16,804 nucleotides of DNA from Intrasporangium_A sp039812505 (GTDB lineage: Bacteria; Actinomycetota; Actinomycetes; Actinomycetales; Dermatophilaceae), in contig NZ_JBDIAQ010000073.1 of the NCBI RefSeq assembly GCF_039812505.1, forward strand, positions 1-16,804. The letters run 5' to 3'. Below are positions 6,973 through 14,364 of the stretch, in pieces. The notes beneath the pieces are model-generated. The model searched no databases. It was not told the DNA's origin and worked only from the letters and a program-made list of their open reading frames with translations. Positions within the stretch are counted from its first letter, which is position 1, and every line of letters starts with the position of its first letter. Both the position numbers and the translations under genes were made by a program.

Positions 6973-7839
6973 GTGTCGCGCGGGAGCGCCGGGCTGGTCC
7001 TGACCGCCGCCGGGGCCCGCGGTGAGGGCGGCCGGCCGGATACCCCCGGGCGCAGTGCCAGCGGCACCACCGACGAGGCGCCGGACGGCACGACGGAGCC
7101 GCCGCACGCCGAGCTCGATCCCCGGGTGCTGCGGCTGGCCCGGCAGATCTCGGCCCGGCTGGTCCTGCCGCGGCCCCGGCCGGAGTCGTTCGCGCAGCGC
7201 GGGCCGGGTGACCTCGAGTCCCTGCCCTACCGCGGGTCGGCCGACGACATCGACCTCGACGCGACCCTCGAGCGGATGGTGGGCCAGCCGGTGCTCGAGC
7301 CGCGGGACATCGTCGTCCGGGAGCGGCGCCGGACCAGGCGCGCGGTCGTGCTGGCCGTCGACGTGTCCGGGTCGATGCGGGGCGAGCGCATCCGTACCGC
7401 GGCCGCCACCGTGGGCGCGCTGGTCGGAGCCCTGTCCGACGACGAGCTCGCCGTGCTCGCGTTCTGGTCCGATGCCGCTCTCGTGCAGCCGCTGCGCCGG
7501 GGCGTTCGCGCCGACACGGTGCTCGACACCCTCGTCCGGATCCCTGCCCGAGGTCTCACCAACACCGCCTTCCCGCTCGAGCTCGCCCGCGCTCAGCTCG
7601 ACCGGGCCTCGGTCGCCGAGCCCCGGGTCCTGCTCCTGTCGGACTGCGTGCACAACGCCGGGCCCGACCCGGTCCCCCTCGCTGCCCGGCTGGCCCGGCT
7701 CGACGTGCTGCTCGACCTGTCGGGCGAGCACGACACCGGGCTCGGCCGAGACCTGGCGCGAGCCGGCCGCGGACGTCTCGAGCTGGTCCACGGCCACCGC
7801 GACGTCGTGCCGGCGCTCGCCCGGATCTTCGGCACCTGA
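6973..7839 (+). CDS. VWA-domain protein, partner of the MoxR-type ATPase (start uncertain)
   Basis: Protein of at least 288 aa with a C-terminal von Willebrand A domain. The metal-site motif is complete: DVSGS (130-134), Thr in LTNTAF (195-200), and Asp224 in LLSDCVHN. A pre-VWA segment with ISARLVLPRPRP and DIDLDATLERM (93-102 region) is shared with the fused protein at 10079-12103. VWA proteins of this type act as substrate adaptors for MoxR/CbbQ/NorQ ATPases. The GTG at 6973 is the first usual start in this frame but has no ribosome site. The frame is open back to the MoxR stop at 6862-6864 and keeps coding-like third positions over 6865-6972. The N-terminus may therefore be longer, start at a rare codon, or come from readthrough. 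The ATG at 6861 is in another frame and gives no plausible protein. Confidence 0.82.
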   Translation: MSRGSAGLVLTAAGARGEGGRPDTPGRSASGTTDEAPDGTTEPPHAELDPRVLRLARQISARLVLPRPRPESFAQRGPGDLESLPYRGSADDIDLDATLERMVGQPVLEPRDIVVRERRRTRRAVVLAVDVSGSMRGERIRTAAATVGALVGALSDDELAVLAFWSDAALVQPLRRGVRADTVLDTLVRIPARGLTNTAFPLELARAQLDRASVAEPRVLLLSDCVHNAGPDPVPLAARLARLDVLLDLSGEHDTGLGRDLARAGRGRLELVHGHRDVVPALARIFGT

Positions 7840-7861
7840 CCCGTGCCCGCATCCCATCGCT

Positions 7862-7893
7862 CTCGGCCGGCACGCAACCCCGTTGCGCCCGAG
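7862..7893. terminator. Imperfect hairpin before mftD
   Basis: Between the VWA stop and mftD there is a stem CGCAAC-CCC-GTTGCG (7873-7887) inside a weaker outer stem CTCGG/CCGAG (7862-7866 and 7889-7893). No T-run follows. It may be a weak terminator or an RNA processing site inside the + strand run of genes. The mftD ribosome site AGGAGGT follows about 30 nt later. Confidence 0.4.
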
Positions 7894-7934
7894 GCCAGTT
7901 CGTACCCAACCCAGCGCACGCAGGAGGTAACGAG

Positions 7935-9125
7935 ATGTCCAGAACGTGGTTCGAGACGGTCGCCGAGGCCGAGCGCCGGGCCCGCCGGCGGCTGCCCAGG
8001 TCGGTCTTCCTGGCCATCCGCGGCGGCTCGGAGAAGGGCACGACGCTGGCCAACAACGTCGCGGCCTTCAGCCTGCTCGGCCTGGCCCCGCACGTCGTCG
8101 ACCTGCCCACCGAGCGGGACCTCGCCACGACGATCATGGGTCAGCCGGCCGCCTTCCCGGTGATGATCTCGCCCACCGGGGTGCAGGCCGTCCACCCCGA
8201 CGGCGAGGTCGCCGTCGCCCGGGCCGCGGCGAACCGTGGGATCCCGATGGGCCTGGGCGGTTTCGGGTCCAAGCCGATGGAAGAGGTGGTCGCCGCCAAC
8301 CCGAGCACCTTCTTCCAGACGTACTGGAGCGGCACGAAGGACCAGCTGCTCCACCGGGTCGAGCGGGCCCGGAACGCGGGGGCGGTGGGGCTCATCGTCA
8401 CCCTCGACTGGTCCTTCTCCAACGGCCGGGACTGGGGCTCCCCCCGGATCCCGGAGCGCATGGACGCGAGGACGATCCTGCGGCACGCCCCGGAGGTGCT
8501 GCTGGGCGGCAAGTTCCGCTACCTGACGGACTACGCGCGCACGATGCGGCCACCGGAGCTGTCCGTCCCGAACATGGCCGCCACCCCGGGCAGCCCGGCG
8601 CCCTCCTTCTTCGGCGCCTACGGCGAGTGGATGCAGACGCCCCAGCCGACGTGGGAGGACATCCGCTGGCTGCGCGAGCAGTGGGGCGGGCCCTTCATGG
8701 TCAAGGGCATCATGCGCGTCGACGACGCCCGGGCTGCGGTCGACGCGGGCGCCACCGCGATCTCGGTCTCGAACCACGGCGGCAACAACCTCGACTCGAC
8801 CCCGGCGAGCATCCGCGCCCTGCCGGCCGTCGTCGACGCAGTCGGGGACCGGGTCGAGGTCCTGCTCGACGGCGGCATCCGGCGTGGCAGCGACATCCTG
8901 AAGGCCGTCGCCATGGGTGCCCGGGCCGTGCTCATCGGCCGGGCCTACCTCTGGGGCATGGCCGCGAACGGGCAGGCCGGTGTCGAGAACGTCCTGGACA
9001 TCCTGCGCGGCGGGCTCGAGTCGGGGCTCATGGGCCTGCGCAAGTCGTCCGTGCACGACCTGCGCCGCTCCGACCTGGTCGTCCCGCCCGGGTTCGTCCT
9101 GGCCCTCGGTGCCGACGACACCTGA
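7935..9125 (+). CDS. mftD: MftD, FMN-dependent mycofactocin oxidase
   Basis: 396 aa enzyme of the lactate/glycolate-oxidase fold. MftD is known to deaminate the cyclised Val-Tyr product (AHDP, released by MftE) oxidatively to the alpha-keto amide premycofactocin, the redox-active core. Visible: a conserved N-terminus with RGGSEKGTTLANNV (29-42), TGVQAVHPDGE (81-91), the active-site block SNHGGNNLD (279-287) where ordinary family members have SNHGGRQLD, and the phosphate-binding LLDGGIRRG (310-318) with MGARAVLIGRAY. The ATG follows AGGAGGT at a good distance. In mycobacteria mftD directly follows mftC; here an SDR-MoxR-VWA block lies between them. The gene seems intact, of normal length. Confidence 0.95.
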   Translation: MSRTWFETVAEAERRARRRLPRSVFLAIRGGSEKGTTLANNVAAFSLLGLAPHVVDLPTERDLATTIMGQPAAFPVMISPTGVQAVHPDGEVAVARAAANRGIPMGLGGFGSKPMEEVVAANPSTFFQTYWSGTKDQLLHRVERARNAGAVGLIVTLDWSFSNGRDWGSPRIPERMDARTILRHAPEVLLGGKFRYLTDYARTMRPPELSVPNMAATPGSPAPSFFGAYGEWMQTPQPTWEDIRWLREQWGGPFMVKGIMRVDDARAAVDAGATAISVSNHGGNNLDSTPASIRALPAVVDAVGDRVEVLLDGGIRRGSDILKAVAMGARAVLIGRAYLWGMAANGQAGVENVLDILRGGLESGLMGLRKSSVHDLRRSDLVVPPGFVLALGADDT

Positions 9126-9134
9126 GAGAGCCGA

Positions 9135-9168
9135 TCCACCAACCCCAACCGTCCACCAACCCCAACCG
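9135..9168. repeat. 17-bp perfect tandem duplication
   Basis: TCCACCAACCCCAACCG occurs twice back to back (9135-9151 and 9152-9168) in the short gap between mftD and the second SDR gene, upstream of its AAGGAGAT ribosome site. It is C-rich, with no dyad. It may be a slippage product or a spacer; no function is evident. Confidence 0.8.
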
Positions 9169-9196
9169 ATCCAGTTCAGCCGTAAGGAGATCCACC

Positions 9197-10006
9197 ATGA
9201 CAGGCCGAGTAGCCGGCAAGGTCGCCTTCATCACCGGTGCCCCCAGAGGGCAGGGCCGCAGCCATGCCGTCCGCCTCGCCGAGGAGGGCGCGGACATCAT
9301 CGGCGTCGACCTCTGCGGCCCGATCCCCGGGCTGCAGTACCCGCACGCCACCCCCGAGGACCTCGCGGAGACGGCACGCCAGGTCGAGGCGCTGGACCGG
9401 CGCGTCGTCACGGGTGTGGCCGACGTGCGCGACCGGGCGGCCCTGCAGGCCGTCATCGACCGGGGCGTGGCCGAGCTCGGCCGGCTCGACATCGTGGTCG
9501 CCAACGCCGGCATCTGCATGATCGCGGGGTGGGACGAGACCACGCCCGAGATGTGGGAGCAGACGATCGGCATCAACCTGACCGGCACGTGGAACACCGT
9601 GCAGCTCACCGCCCCGCACCTGATCGCCGCCGGGGGCGGGTCGATCATCCTGACCAGCTCGGCGGCAGGGCTCAAGGGCCTGCCGTTCCTGACGCCGTAC
9701 GTGGCCTCCAAACACGGGATCACCGGTCTGGCAAGGGCGTTCGCGCACGAGCTCGCGGAGCACAACATCCGCGTGAACTCGCTGCACCCGACGGGTGTCG
9801 CCACTGCGATGGGCGGTCTCGGGGTGCTCTACCCGCCCTTGCTCGAGGCGCACCCGCGGCTGGGCGGCATGCTCGCCAACTCGCTGCCGGTCGAGGCGAC
9901 CGAGCCGGTCGACCAGTCCAACGCGGTGCTGTTCCTCGCCTCCGACGAGGCCCGGTACGTGACCGCCCTGGCCATGACGGTGGACGCGGGCAACACGCAG
10001 TACTGA
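9197..10006 (+). CDS. Mycofactocin-coupled SDR-family oxidoreductase (second copy)
   Basis: Short-chain dehydrogenase of 269 aa, clearly paralogous to the product of 5001-5837: both begin GRVAGKVAFI, then G-A-x-RGQGRSHAVRLAEEGAD. Visible: glycine motif TGAPRGQGR (13-21), VANAG (101-105), Asn in GINLTG (125-130), and the triad Ser155, Tyr168, Lys172. The middle (SSAAGLKGLPFLTPYVASKHG) and the substrate loop after HPTGVATAM differ from the first copy, so it probably acts on a different alcohol with mycofactocin as acceptor. AAGGAGAT lies upstream of the ATG at 9197. A longer frame in the same phase runs back through mftD but is a shadow. The gene ends 11 nt before a 36-bp palindrome. Confidence 0.9.
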   Translation: MTGRVAGKVAFITGAPRGQGRSHAVRLAEEGADIIGVDLCGPIPGLQYPHATPEDLAETARQVEALDRRVVTGVADVRDRAALQAVIDRGVAELGRLDIVVANAGICMIAGWDETTPEMWEQTIGINLTGTWNTVQLTAPHLIAAGGGSIILTSSAAGLKGLPFLTPYVASKHGITGLARAFAHELAEHNIRVNSLHPTGVATAMGGLGVLYPPLLEAHPRLGGMLANSLPVEATEPVDQSNAVLFLASDEARYVTALAMTVDAGNTQY

Positions 10007-10017
10007 CGCGCGGGCCC

Positions 10018-10053
10018 GGCTGGGCGGCATACGGATCCGTATGCCGCCCAGCC
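10018..10053. terminator. Perfect 36-bp palindrome between convergent genes, probable bidirectional terminator
   Basis: The 18-nt half GGCTGGGCGGCATACGGA is followed at once by its exact reverse complement, centred on GGATCC. It lies between the end of the second SDR gene (+, 10006) and the end of the MoxR-VWA gene (-, 10079). The position and symmetry fit a bidirectional terminator; a poly-T run is missing, as is common in high-GC actinobacteria. Confidence 0.75.
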
Positions 10054-10078
10054 CGCTCCCGACGTCACGATCCGACGG

Positions 10079-12103
10079 TCACGGGCAGCCGGAGAGCAGC
10101 CGTTCCAGCAGCGCGGGAGCGTCGGCCGGGTCGCCGAGCTCGGCGAAGGCGGCCCCGGCCGCGCCGGCCAGCTCACGCGCCTGGGCGTCGTCGCCCGCGG
10201 GCGCCAGGACCCACAGCTCGTCGAGGGCGGCCGCGGCGCGCACCGCGGCGTCGCTGCCGTCCTCGCCCGGGCCGCTCGCGCGGCAGTCGGACAGCAGCAC
10301 CACGACGCGCCGCGCAGAGGTCGCGCCGGCCAGCACCTCCGCGGCCCGGGTCAGCGCCCGGGACAGCCCCGTCTCACCGTGTCCGACCAGCCGCAGCACC
10401 CGGTCGACGACGGCCTGGCCGGGGTCCGGGTCGGACAGCTCGTGCAGCGTGACGACGTCGCGGGCGAAGGCGAGGACCGCGAGCTCGTCCGGCCGGCGCA
10501 GTGCGCACGCAGCGGTCAGCACGGCGGCCCGGGCCAGCCGCTCCCCCGTCATCGAGCCCGACCGGTCGACGAGCAGGAGGAGCGCCAGGCTGCCACGGCC
10601 CCAGTGGGTCATCGTCAGGTCGTCCAGGGACACCGGGCGGCGCTCGGCGCGGGCGCCGGCGATCGCCTCCAGCGAGGCGTCGACGTCGAGGTCGCCGTCG
10701 AGCCGCCCGCGAGAGGCGGTGCGGCGGTGGGCACCCGGCCGGTCGGGGACCGCACGGGCGACCCGGTCGAGCACGAGCCGGGCGCAGAGCCGTTCGGCGG
10801 CCGCGCGCAGGGCGGGGTCGGTGGCCCGGCGCATCCGGGCCATGAGGGCGACGGTTCCCGCGACGTCCGCGGACAGGGCCTCGCGCAGCGCGTCCTCGTC
10901 GACCTGCCCAACCGCAGGCGAGATGCGTTCGAAGCCGGGTGCGGTCGCCAGCTCGCTGCGGCCTACCTGCCGGTCGCTCGGGCTGCTGCGCGGCCGCGGC
11001 CGTCTCGGGGGGCCGGCCTGCTCCCCGGGACCCATGCCCGGGAAGCAGGCCGGATCCTTCCCCCCGGCATCGTCCCCCGAGTCGTCCCCCGAGTCGTCGC
11101 CCCCGCCCGGCCCGGCCGGCCGGGCGACGTACCGCTCGTAGAGCTCGGTGATGATCTGCTCGGCGCTGCGCCGGGAGGCCGGGGCGAGCTGCACCCGGCC
11201 GGACAGCGCGACCAGCGCGGCGTCGAGCCCGACGTCGGCCAAGGTGGCCGGGCGGCGGCGGGCGAGCGCCGCGGCAAGCCGCGTCAGGTCGATCGCGCCG
11301 CGCACCGAGGAGCCCACCCGCAGCTCGGGATGCTCGCGCGTGGCGCGCACGAGCGAGACGACCCGCCGGACCCACTCGGCGTCCGGGACGCTGCCCGGGA
11401 GTGGCTCCGCCCCGGTCGTCGACGAGGGAGCGGGCGGGTGGCCCAGCGCGGCGAGGACGATCCGGGTCTCGCTCTGCGGGTCCTGGTAGCCCATCGTGAT
11501 CCGGCAGGTGCGGTCCGACAGGGCGCCCGAGATGCGGGCCGTGCCGACGGTGTCGAACGGGTTCATCGCCGCGACGAACCGGAAACCGTCGGCCGCCGCG
11601 ACGCGGCCCAGCCGAGGGACCGCGACCTCGCGCTCGGACATCGCGGTCAGCAGCACGTTGAGGGTCTCCTCCGGCACCCGGTTCAGCTCCTCGACGTACA
11701 GCAGGGTGCCGCCGCGCATCGCCTCGAGCAGCGGGCCGTCGACGAACACCTCGGGGTCGTAGCCCCGGGACAGCACCAGGGCGGGGTCGAAGTGGCCGAC
11801 CAGCCGCGCCGGGGTCAGCTCGGCGTTGCCCTCGACGAACGCGAAGCCGACGTCCCGGGCCCGGGCCACGGCCCGCAGCAGGGTGGACTTGCCGGTGCCC
11901 GGCGGCCCCTCCAGCACGACGTGGGCCCCGGCCTCCAGGGCCGCCTCGAGCAGCTCACGCTCCGGCACCCGACCGATCACCTCGAGGGCGTCGGGGCCGA
12001 CTCCGGCTCCCGCCGTCCCGGCTCCCCCCGCCCCGGGTCGCCCGCTCCCGGACCGCGCGGTCGGCGCGGTCCGGGGCGGTGGCACCATACGGTCGGGTGC
12101 CAT
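10079..12103 (-). CDS. Fused MoxR-type AAA+ ATPase / VWA-domain protein
   Basis: Single protein of 674 aa combining both halves of a MoxR-VWA module. N-terminal ATPase: Walker A GPPGTGKST (66-74), Walker B LLYVEELNR (about 134-142, again EE), sensor block VAAMNPFDTV, and GSSVRGAIDLT. A linker rich in Asp, Gly, Pro and Arg (about 333-385) follows. C-terminal half: a helical segment with ERLCARLVLDR, DLDVDASLEAI, and a VWA domain with metal site DRSGS (513-517), Thr in GETGLSRAL and Asp in VLLSDCRASG. The ATG at 12103 is preferred; it lies 19 nt after the alcohol dehydrogenase stop. An ATG at 12088 is possible, and the frame extends into the dehydrogenase gene as a shadow. Neither start has a clear ribosome site. 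The role, probably ATP-driven activation or remodelling of the upstream dehydrogenase, is inferred. Confidence 0.87.
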   Translation of the reverse strand: MAPDRMVPPPRTAPTARSGSGRPGAGGAGTAGAGVGPDALEVIGRVPERELLEAALEAGAHVVLEGPPGTGKSTLLRAVARARDVGFAFVEGNAELTPARLVGHFDPALVLSRGYDPEVFVDGPLLEAMRGGTLLYVEELNRVPEETLNVLLTAMSEREVAVPRLGRVAAADGFRFVAAMNPFDTVGTARISGALSDRTCRITMGYQDPQSETRIVLAALGHPPAPSSTTGAEPLPGSVPDAEWVRRVVSLVRATREHPELRVGSSVRGAIDLTRLAAALARRRPATLADVGLDAALVALSGRVQLAPASRRSAEQIITELYERYVARPAGPGGGDDSGDDSGDDAGGKDPACFPGMGPGEQAGPPRRPRPRSSPSDRQVGRSELATAPGFERISPAVGQVDEDALREALSADVAGTVALMARMRRATDPALRAAAERLCARLVLDRVARAVPDRPGAHRRTASRGRLDGDLDVDASLEAIAGARAERRPVSLDDLTMTHWGRGSLALLLLVDRSGSMTGERLARAAVLTAACALRRPDELAVLAFARDVVTLHELSDPDPGQAVVDRVLRLVGHGETGLSRALTRAAEVLAGATSARRVVVLLSDCRASGPGEDGSDAAVRAAAALDELWVLAPAGDDAQARELAGAAGAAFAELGDPADAPALLERLLSGCP

Positions 12104-12122
12104 TGGGGGCAAAGGCGTCTGC

Positions 12123-13235
12123 TCAGTGCTCGTGCACGAGCACCCCGCGGACGTTCTTGCCGGACAGCAGGTCGTCATAGCCCTCGTTGACCTGGTCCAA
12201 GGTGTACGTCCGGGTGACCAGCTCGTCGAGCTTGAGGTCGCCGGACTGGTAGAGCCCGAGGATCCGCGGGATGTCGGTCATCGGGTTGCAGTCGCCGAAC
12301 AGGCTGCCCTTGATCTTCTTGCGGAACAGGGTCAGCACCGAGCCGGACAGCTGGATGGTGGGCAGCTCCATCTTGTTCAGCCCGGTGAGCACGACGTTGC
12401 CGTCCTTGCCGACGATGTCGAAGCCCTGCTGGACCACCTCGGCGGTCATCAGGCCCACGGTCAGGATCGCCGAGTCGGCCATCTGCCCGCGGGTCAGCTC
12501 GGTCACCGCGGCCATCGCCTCGCCGGCCGTGGCGAACGCGTGGGTGGCGCCCAGCTCGAGGGCCTTCTCGCGCTTGTTCTCCAGCGGGTCGACCGCGATG
12601 ACGTTCTTCGCGCCGGCGTACCGGGCGCCCTGCACCGAGTTGATGCCGATGCCGCCGACGCCGATGACGACCGTCGTGTCCCCCGGCCGGACCTCGGCGG
12701 TGTTGATCGCCGAGCCCCAGCCGGTCGGCACCCCGCAGCCGACCAGGACGGCCTTGTCCAGCGGCAGGTCGTCGTCGACCTTCACGCACGAGTTCTGGTG
12801 GATCACGCTGTACTGGCTGAACGTGCCCAGCATGCACATGGCGCCGTAGTCGCCGGCTGGTCCGGTGAACGGGAACCGGTTGCCCGGCAGGTAGCCCTCG
12901 AGGATGGTCGCGCCCATGTCGCAGATCGACTGGCGGCCGGTCGAGCAGTAACGGCAGTTGCCGCACGACGGGATGAACGAGCAGACGACGTGGTCCCCCT
13001 CGGCGACCCGGGTCACGCCCGGGCCGACCTGCTCGATGATGCCGGCGCCCTCGTGGCCGAGCACCATGGGCAGCCGCGCCGGCAGGTCACCGTGGGCGAT
13101 GTGCACGTCCGAGTGGCACAGGCCGCCGTACAGGTACTTGATCAGCACCTCACCGGGCCCCGGGTCGGACAGGTCGAGCTCCTCCACGACGATCGGCTGG
13201 CCGGCCTCGTAGACGACTGCGGCTCTGGTCTTCAT
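12123..13235 (-). CDS. NDMA-dependent zinc alcohol dehydrogenase (nicotinoprotein)
   Basis: Medium-chain dehydrogenase of 370 aa. Members of the NDMA-dependent family hold NAD(H) without exchange and use mycofactocin as physiological acceptor. Catalytic zinc ligands: Cys40 (GLCHSDVH), His61-Glu62 (GHEGAG), Cys167 (VGCGVPTGWG). Structural zinc: Cys91, 94, 97, 105 (CGNCRYC...SIC). Nucleotide fold: IGVGGIG (191-197). The insertion around GNRFPFTGPAGDYGAMCMLG and the end VRGVLVHEH are typical of the family. The start is fixed by AAGGAG (13241-13246 on the complement). The 54-nt gap to the upstream TetR stop contains a short dyad, TTGG-N5-CCAA (13267-13279), that could belong to a promoter, but none is clear. 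It is followed by the fused MoxR-VWA gene. The substrate alcohol is unknown. Confidence 0.93.
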   Translation of the reverse strand: MKTRAAVVYEAGQPIVVEELDLSDPGPGEVLIKYLYGGLCHSDVHIAHGDLPARLPMVLGHEGAGIIEQVGPGVTRVAEGDHVVCSFIPSCGNCRYCSTGRQSICDMGATILEGYLPGNRFPFTGPAGDYGAMCMLGTFSQYSVIHQNSCVKVDDDLPLDKAVLVGCGVPTGWGSAINTAEVRPGDTTVVIGVGGIGINSVQGARYAGAKNVIAVDPLENKREKALELGATHAFATAGEAMAAVTELTRGQMADSAILTVGLMTAEVVQQGFDIVGKDGNVVLTGLNKMELPTIQLSGSVLTLFRKKIKGSLFGDCNPMTDIPRILGLYQSGDLKLDELVTRTYTLDQVNEGYDDLLSGKNVRGVLVHEH

Positions 13236-13289
13236 GGACTCTCCTTGCGGGCAATGGAACCGAGCGTTGGTCTACCCAATCTTGCACAG

Positions 13290-14015
13290 TCACCGCGGCC
13301 CGGCAGGGGGCGAATCGGACGACTTCCGCCGACCCCGGACCCGACCGGCGGACGGCTGTTGGCCGAGGGCGCCGTGGGGCTCGTGGGGCGGGCTGGACCG
13401 AGGGTCGGCCCCCGCCGAGCGACCGGGTGGGCCACCCGATGGGCGGCTCCGGTCCGGGGTCAGGATCGCCGCGACGACCGCCCGGACCTCATCAGGCCCG
13501 AGCGGTTCGGGGCTGGTCAGCGCCCGGAGGCACAGGCCGTCGACGGCGGCGGTCAGCGCGCTCGCGGTGGCCGGGGAGCTCAGGCCGGAAAGCACCTGCA
13601 CGGTCGTGGCGGTGAAGCGGGCCGCCCCGGCCCGCAGGCGGGGCCGGTTGATCGCGGCGAAGTACACCTCGTACTCGACGACCAGCCGGTCCCGGTGCTG
13701 CTCCAGCTGGTCGAGCACGAGCGCGGTGACCGCCTCGGCGAGCCGTTCCGGCACCACCTCGCCGAGCCGGTCGGCCCAGTCCCGCAGCCAGGTGTCGTAG
13801 TGGTCCGCCGCTCGGTCGACGGCGGCCTCGAGCAGGTCGTCCAGGGTCGCGAAGTAGTACGTGGTCGATCCCAGCGGCACCTTCGCCTGCGCGGCCACCG
13901 CCCGGTGGGTCAGGCCCGCCATCCCCCCGGCCCCGATCACCTCCAGCGCCGCCGTGACGATCCGCTCCCGCCGGCCGGAGTCGCCCGGGCCGCGCGGCCG
14001 GCGCGGCGGCGGCAT
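13290..14015 (-). CDS. TetR-family transcriptional regulator
   Basis: DNA-binding regulator of 241 aa. The N-terminal helix-turn-helix domain is clear at about 15-65: RRERIVTAALEVIGAGG, LTHRAVAAQAKVPLGSTTYY, then FATLDDLLEAAVDRA. The C-terminal ligand domain is followed by a low-complexity Pro/Ser/Arg-rich tail (about 195-241), which may be disordered. The ATG shares one base with the exporter gene stop (TGATG), so the two genes are coupled. TetR proteins next to SMR exporters often repress the exporter and release on binding cationic drugs or substrates. The likely site is the GTACAC array at 14365-14392. It may also affect the alcohol dehydrogenase downstream. It is not next to mftA and need not be MftR. 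Confidence 0.87.
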   Translation of the reverse strand: MPPPRRPRGPGDSGRRERIVTAALEVIGAGGMAGLTHRAVAAQAKVPLGSTTYYFATLDDLLEAAVDRAADHYDTWLRDWADRLGEVVPERLAEAVTALVLDQLEQHRDRLVVEYEVYFAAINRPRLRAGAARFTATTVQVLSGLSSPATASALTAAVDGLCLRALTSPEPLGPDEVRAVVAAILTPDRSRPSGGPPGRSAGADPRSSPPHEPHGALGQQPSAGRVRGRRKSSDSPPAGPR

Positions 14016-14335
14016 CAGTGCGCCCCGCCGAGGTTGAGCACCACGACCCCCGCGATGATCAGCGCGATCGCGGAGAGCTTGACCCACGAGAAGGGCTCGC
14101 CGAGCAGGACCACCCCGACCGCGGCGACCAGCGCCGTGCCGGCCCCGGCCCAGACCGCGTATGCCGTGCTGACCGGCATCGTCCGCAGCGCCAGCGTCAG
14201 CAGTCCCAGCGCACCGAGGTACCCGGCGGCCACGCCCAGGCTCGGCCCGAGCCGGGTGAACCCCTCGGACAGCTTCATGAAGGTCGTCCCGACGACCTCG
14301 AACACGATCGCTCCGGAGAGCAGAAACCAGGCCAT
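14015..14335 (-). CDS. SMR-family multidrug/cation exporter (EmrE-like)
   Basis: Small multidrug resistance protein of 106 aa, four transmembrane segments. The proton/substrate Glu is Glu13 (SGAIVFEVVGTTFMKLSEGF), matching Glu14 of EmrE. TYAVWAGAGTALVAAVGVVL-type sequence (here STAYAVWAGAGTALVAAVG) forms the third segment, and FSWVKLSAIALIIAGVVVLN the last. The pattern favours the Qac/EmrE branch, which exports lipophilic or quaternary cations in exchange for protons, over the guanidinium (Gdx) branch; this is a judgement by eye. A ribosome site, AAGGA (14342-14346 on the complement), sits 6 nt before the ATG. It heads the leftward gene run with TetR and is divergent from the amine dehydrogenase gene. 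SMR pumps may work alone or as two-gene pairs; only one gene is seen. Confidence 0.92.
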   Translation of the reverse strand: MAWFLLSGAIVFEVVGTTFMKLSEGFTRLGPSLGVAAGYLGALGLLTLALRTMPVSTAYAVWAGAGTALVAAVGVVLLGEPFSWVKLSAIALIIAGVVVLNLGGAH

Positions 14336-14364
14336 GACCCGTCCTTGTCATCGGATGTGCATCC

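Noticed and set aside
6861..7024. ATG at 6861 overlapping the MoxR stop as ATGA, a tempting start for the VWA gene
   Set aside because: It is in a different frame from the VWA domain and stops after about 55 codons with a Pro/Arg-rich product. A frameshift would have to be assumed.
5800..9056. Long open frames on the - strand opposite the MoxR, VWA and mftD genes
   Set aside because: Low-complexity Arg/Gly/Asp-rich translations with no domains, antisense to well-supported genes; expected in high-GC DNA.
12104..12178. N-terminal extension of the fused MoxR-VWA protein into the alcohol dehydrogenase gene
   Set aside because: It overlaps the conserved C-terminus of the dehydrogenase, and the extra residues look like a shadow. 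ATG at 12103 lies just after that stop.
13290..14015. Calling the TetR protein MftR
   Set aside because: It is coupled to the exporter gene, far from mftA, and no MftR-specific feature could be recognised by eye.
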